DNA of 52,933 nucleotides from Bacillota bacterium. GTDB lineage: Bacteria > Bacillota > Clostridia > Lachnospirales > Lachnospiraceae. Within the stretch, counting starts at the first letter, position 1, and each line of letters starts with the position of its first letter. This document shows, in pieces, positions 52,275-52,933 of the stretch. Made by a program: the position numbers and the translations under genes. Where the stretch lies: the NCBI GenBank assembly GCA_023413555.1, contig JAEZPG010000001.1:1-52933 (forward strand), in the 5' to 3' direction. The notes beneath the pieces are model-generated. The model did no database searches and had not been told where the DNA came from. It was given only the letters and a program-made list of their open reading frames with translations.

Positions 52275-52793
52275 ATGGCGGAAGCAAATTGGTATGTTGT
52301 GCATACTTACTCAGGATATGAGAATAAGGTAAAAGCAAATATTGAAAAAACCATCGAAAACAGAAATCTGCAGGATCAGATCTTAGAAGTATCGGTTCCT
52401 ATGCAGGAAGTTGTAGAGATGAAAAATGGTAGTAAAAAGAAGGTAAGCAAGAAGATGTTTCCTGCTTATGTTCTAATTAACATGGTTATGAACGATGATA
52501 CATGGTATGTAGTTCGTAATACAAGAGGTGTGACTGGATTTGTTGGTCCAGGATCAAAGCCGGTACCATTATCTGAAGCTGAGATGAGAAGTATGGGACT
52601 GAAGAGCAACAATGATGTTCAGATCGACCTAGAGGTTGGGGACACAATTATTGTTGTAGCAGGCGCATGGGAAGACACAAGCGGTGTCATTACTCATATC
52701 AATAATCACAAGCAGGTTGTTACCATTAATGTGGATATGTTTGGTAGAGAGACTCCTGTTGAGATTAGCTTTACAGATATTAAAAAGTTGTAG
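52275..52793 (+). CDS. nusG: Transcription elongation/antitermination factor NusG
   Basis: The 172-residue protein has the NGN domain (NWYVVHTYSGYENKVKANIE near residue 5, FPAYVLINMVMN, VRNTRGVTGFVG) and a C-terminal KOW domain (VGDTIIVVAGAWEDTSGVI). It binds RNA polymerase and, through KOW, ribosomal protein uS10 or Rho. Length and location before rplK are typical. Confidence 0.97.
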   Translation: MAEANWYVVHTYSGYENKVKANIEKTIENRNLQDQILEVSVPMQEVVEMKNGSKKKVSKKMFPAYVLINMVMNDDTWYVVRNTRGVTGFVGPGSKPVPLSEAEMRSMGLKSNNDVQIDLEVGDTIIVVAGAWEDTSGVITHINNHKQVVTINVDMFGRETPVEISFTDIKKL

Positions 52794-52812
52794 ACGTCTG
52801 GTATTTACTAGA

Positions 52813-52842
52813 TGGTGGGAGGGAAGACTCCCGATAACACCA
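52813..52842 (+). promoter_or_regulatory. Hairpin in the leader of rplK
   Basis: TGGTG at 52813-52817 pairs with CACCA at 52838-52842, enclosing GGGAG/CTCCC at 52817-52821/52828-52832. It lies between nusG and rplK, 24 bp before the rplK start; similar hairpins often precede rplK in Firmicutes. No T run follows, so it is not a terminator. Confidence 0.6.
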
Positions 52843-52865
52843 CAAATTTCAGGAGGTATGCTATA

Positions 52866-52933
52866 ATGGCAAAGAAAGTTACAGGTTATATTAAATTACA
52901 AATTCCAGCTGGAAAGGCTACACCAGCACCACC
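52866..52933 (+). CDS. rplK: Large-subunit ribosomal protein uL11, 5' end only
   Basis: The visible 22 residues, MAKKVTGYIKLQIPAGKATP plus AP, are the standard start of L11, whose full length is about 140. The gene runs out of the window. AGGAGG at 52851-52856 precedes the ATG, and nusG lies upstream as expected. Confidence 0.95.
   Translation, partial: MAKKVTGYIKLQIPAGKATPAP

Overview
The window is AT-rich DNA from a low-GC, anaerobic, fermentative Gram-positive bacterium, most likely a member of the Lachnospiraceae or a related Clostridia lineage. The evidence is strong AGGAGG ribosome-binding sites, spoVG, mecA, a DnaD/DnaI-type helicase-loading system, glgC-glgD, a pyruvate formate-lyase locus, a six-gene Rnf complex, and the order rpmG-secE-nusG-rplK. 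No rRNA, tRNA, CRISPR array, prophage or insertion sequence was recognised. It reads as ordinary chromosome with several lineage-specific modules.

Layout. 0.1-3.5 kb: two convergent genes for secreted surface proteins, one with PPC-like repeats and one with BIG2 repeats. 3.6-7.6 kb: gdpP-rplI-dnaB (c-di-AMP turnover, ribosomal protein bL9, replicative helicase). 7.8-11.6 kb: an XRE regulator translationally coupled to an ABC exporter, and a divergent MerR-like gene. 11.7-16 kb: an anaerobic fermentation locus with a small 2[4Fe-4S] ferredoxin missed by length-limited gene finding, pflA, and a pyruvate formate-lyase divided into a 683-residue catalytic protein and a separate 78-residue glycyl-radical protein, with a third 66-residue protein between them. 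Divergent from it is a DUF1858 gene. 16.1-25.2 kb: mecA, a membrane-anchored SMC-like ATPase, a class A penicillin-binding protein, a long-form PRPP synthetase and the dnaD-dnaI loader operon. 25.2-31.1 kb: a cluster of DnaA-box-like sequences, murC, glgCD, spoVG and a transglutaminase-like lipo- or membrane-anchored protein.

31.1-41.5 kb is a complete sugar-type catabolic operon. A divergent DeoR-family regulator faces deoC, a permease, a substrate-binding lipoprotein, a permease-ATPase fusion, an FGGY kinase, an SDR dehydrogenase resembling mycofactocin-associated SDRs, and a DapA/NanA-family aldolase. Three copies of a 20-bp sequence in the promoter region are good operator candidates. The substrate cannot be read from the sequence.

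41.7-47 kb encodes the Rnf ferredoxin:NAD+ oxidoreductase (rnfCDGEAB), the main energy-coupling complex in the window. 47.1-51.6 kb holds a small membrane protein, a LacI regulator, an HD-GYP protein and an AraC-type response regulator whose receiver lacks the phospho-acceptor aspartate. 51.7 kb to the end is rpmG-secE-nusG and the first codons of rplK, cut by the window edge.

Most notable are the three-part pyruvate formate-lyase, the uncharacterised DeoR-controlled operon with two aldolases of different families, the DnaA-box cluster upstream of dnaD-dnaI, the apparent pseudo-receiver regulator, and mutually exclusive hairpins between spoVG and the transglutaminase gene. All calls come from reading sequence and recalled family motifs; no database search was run.
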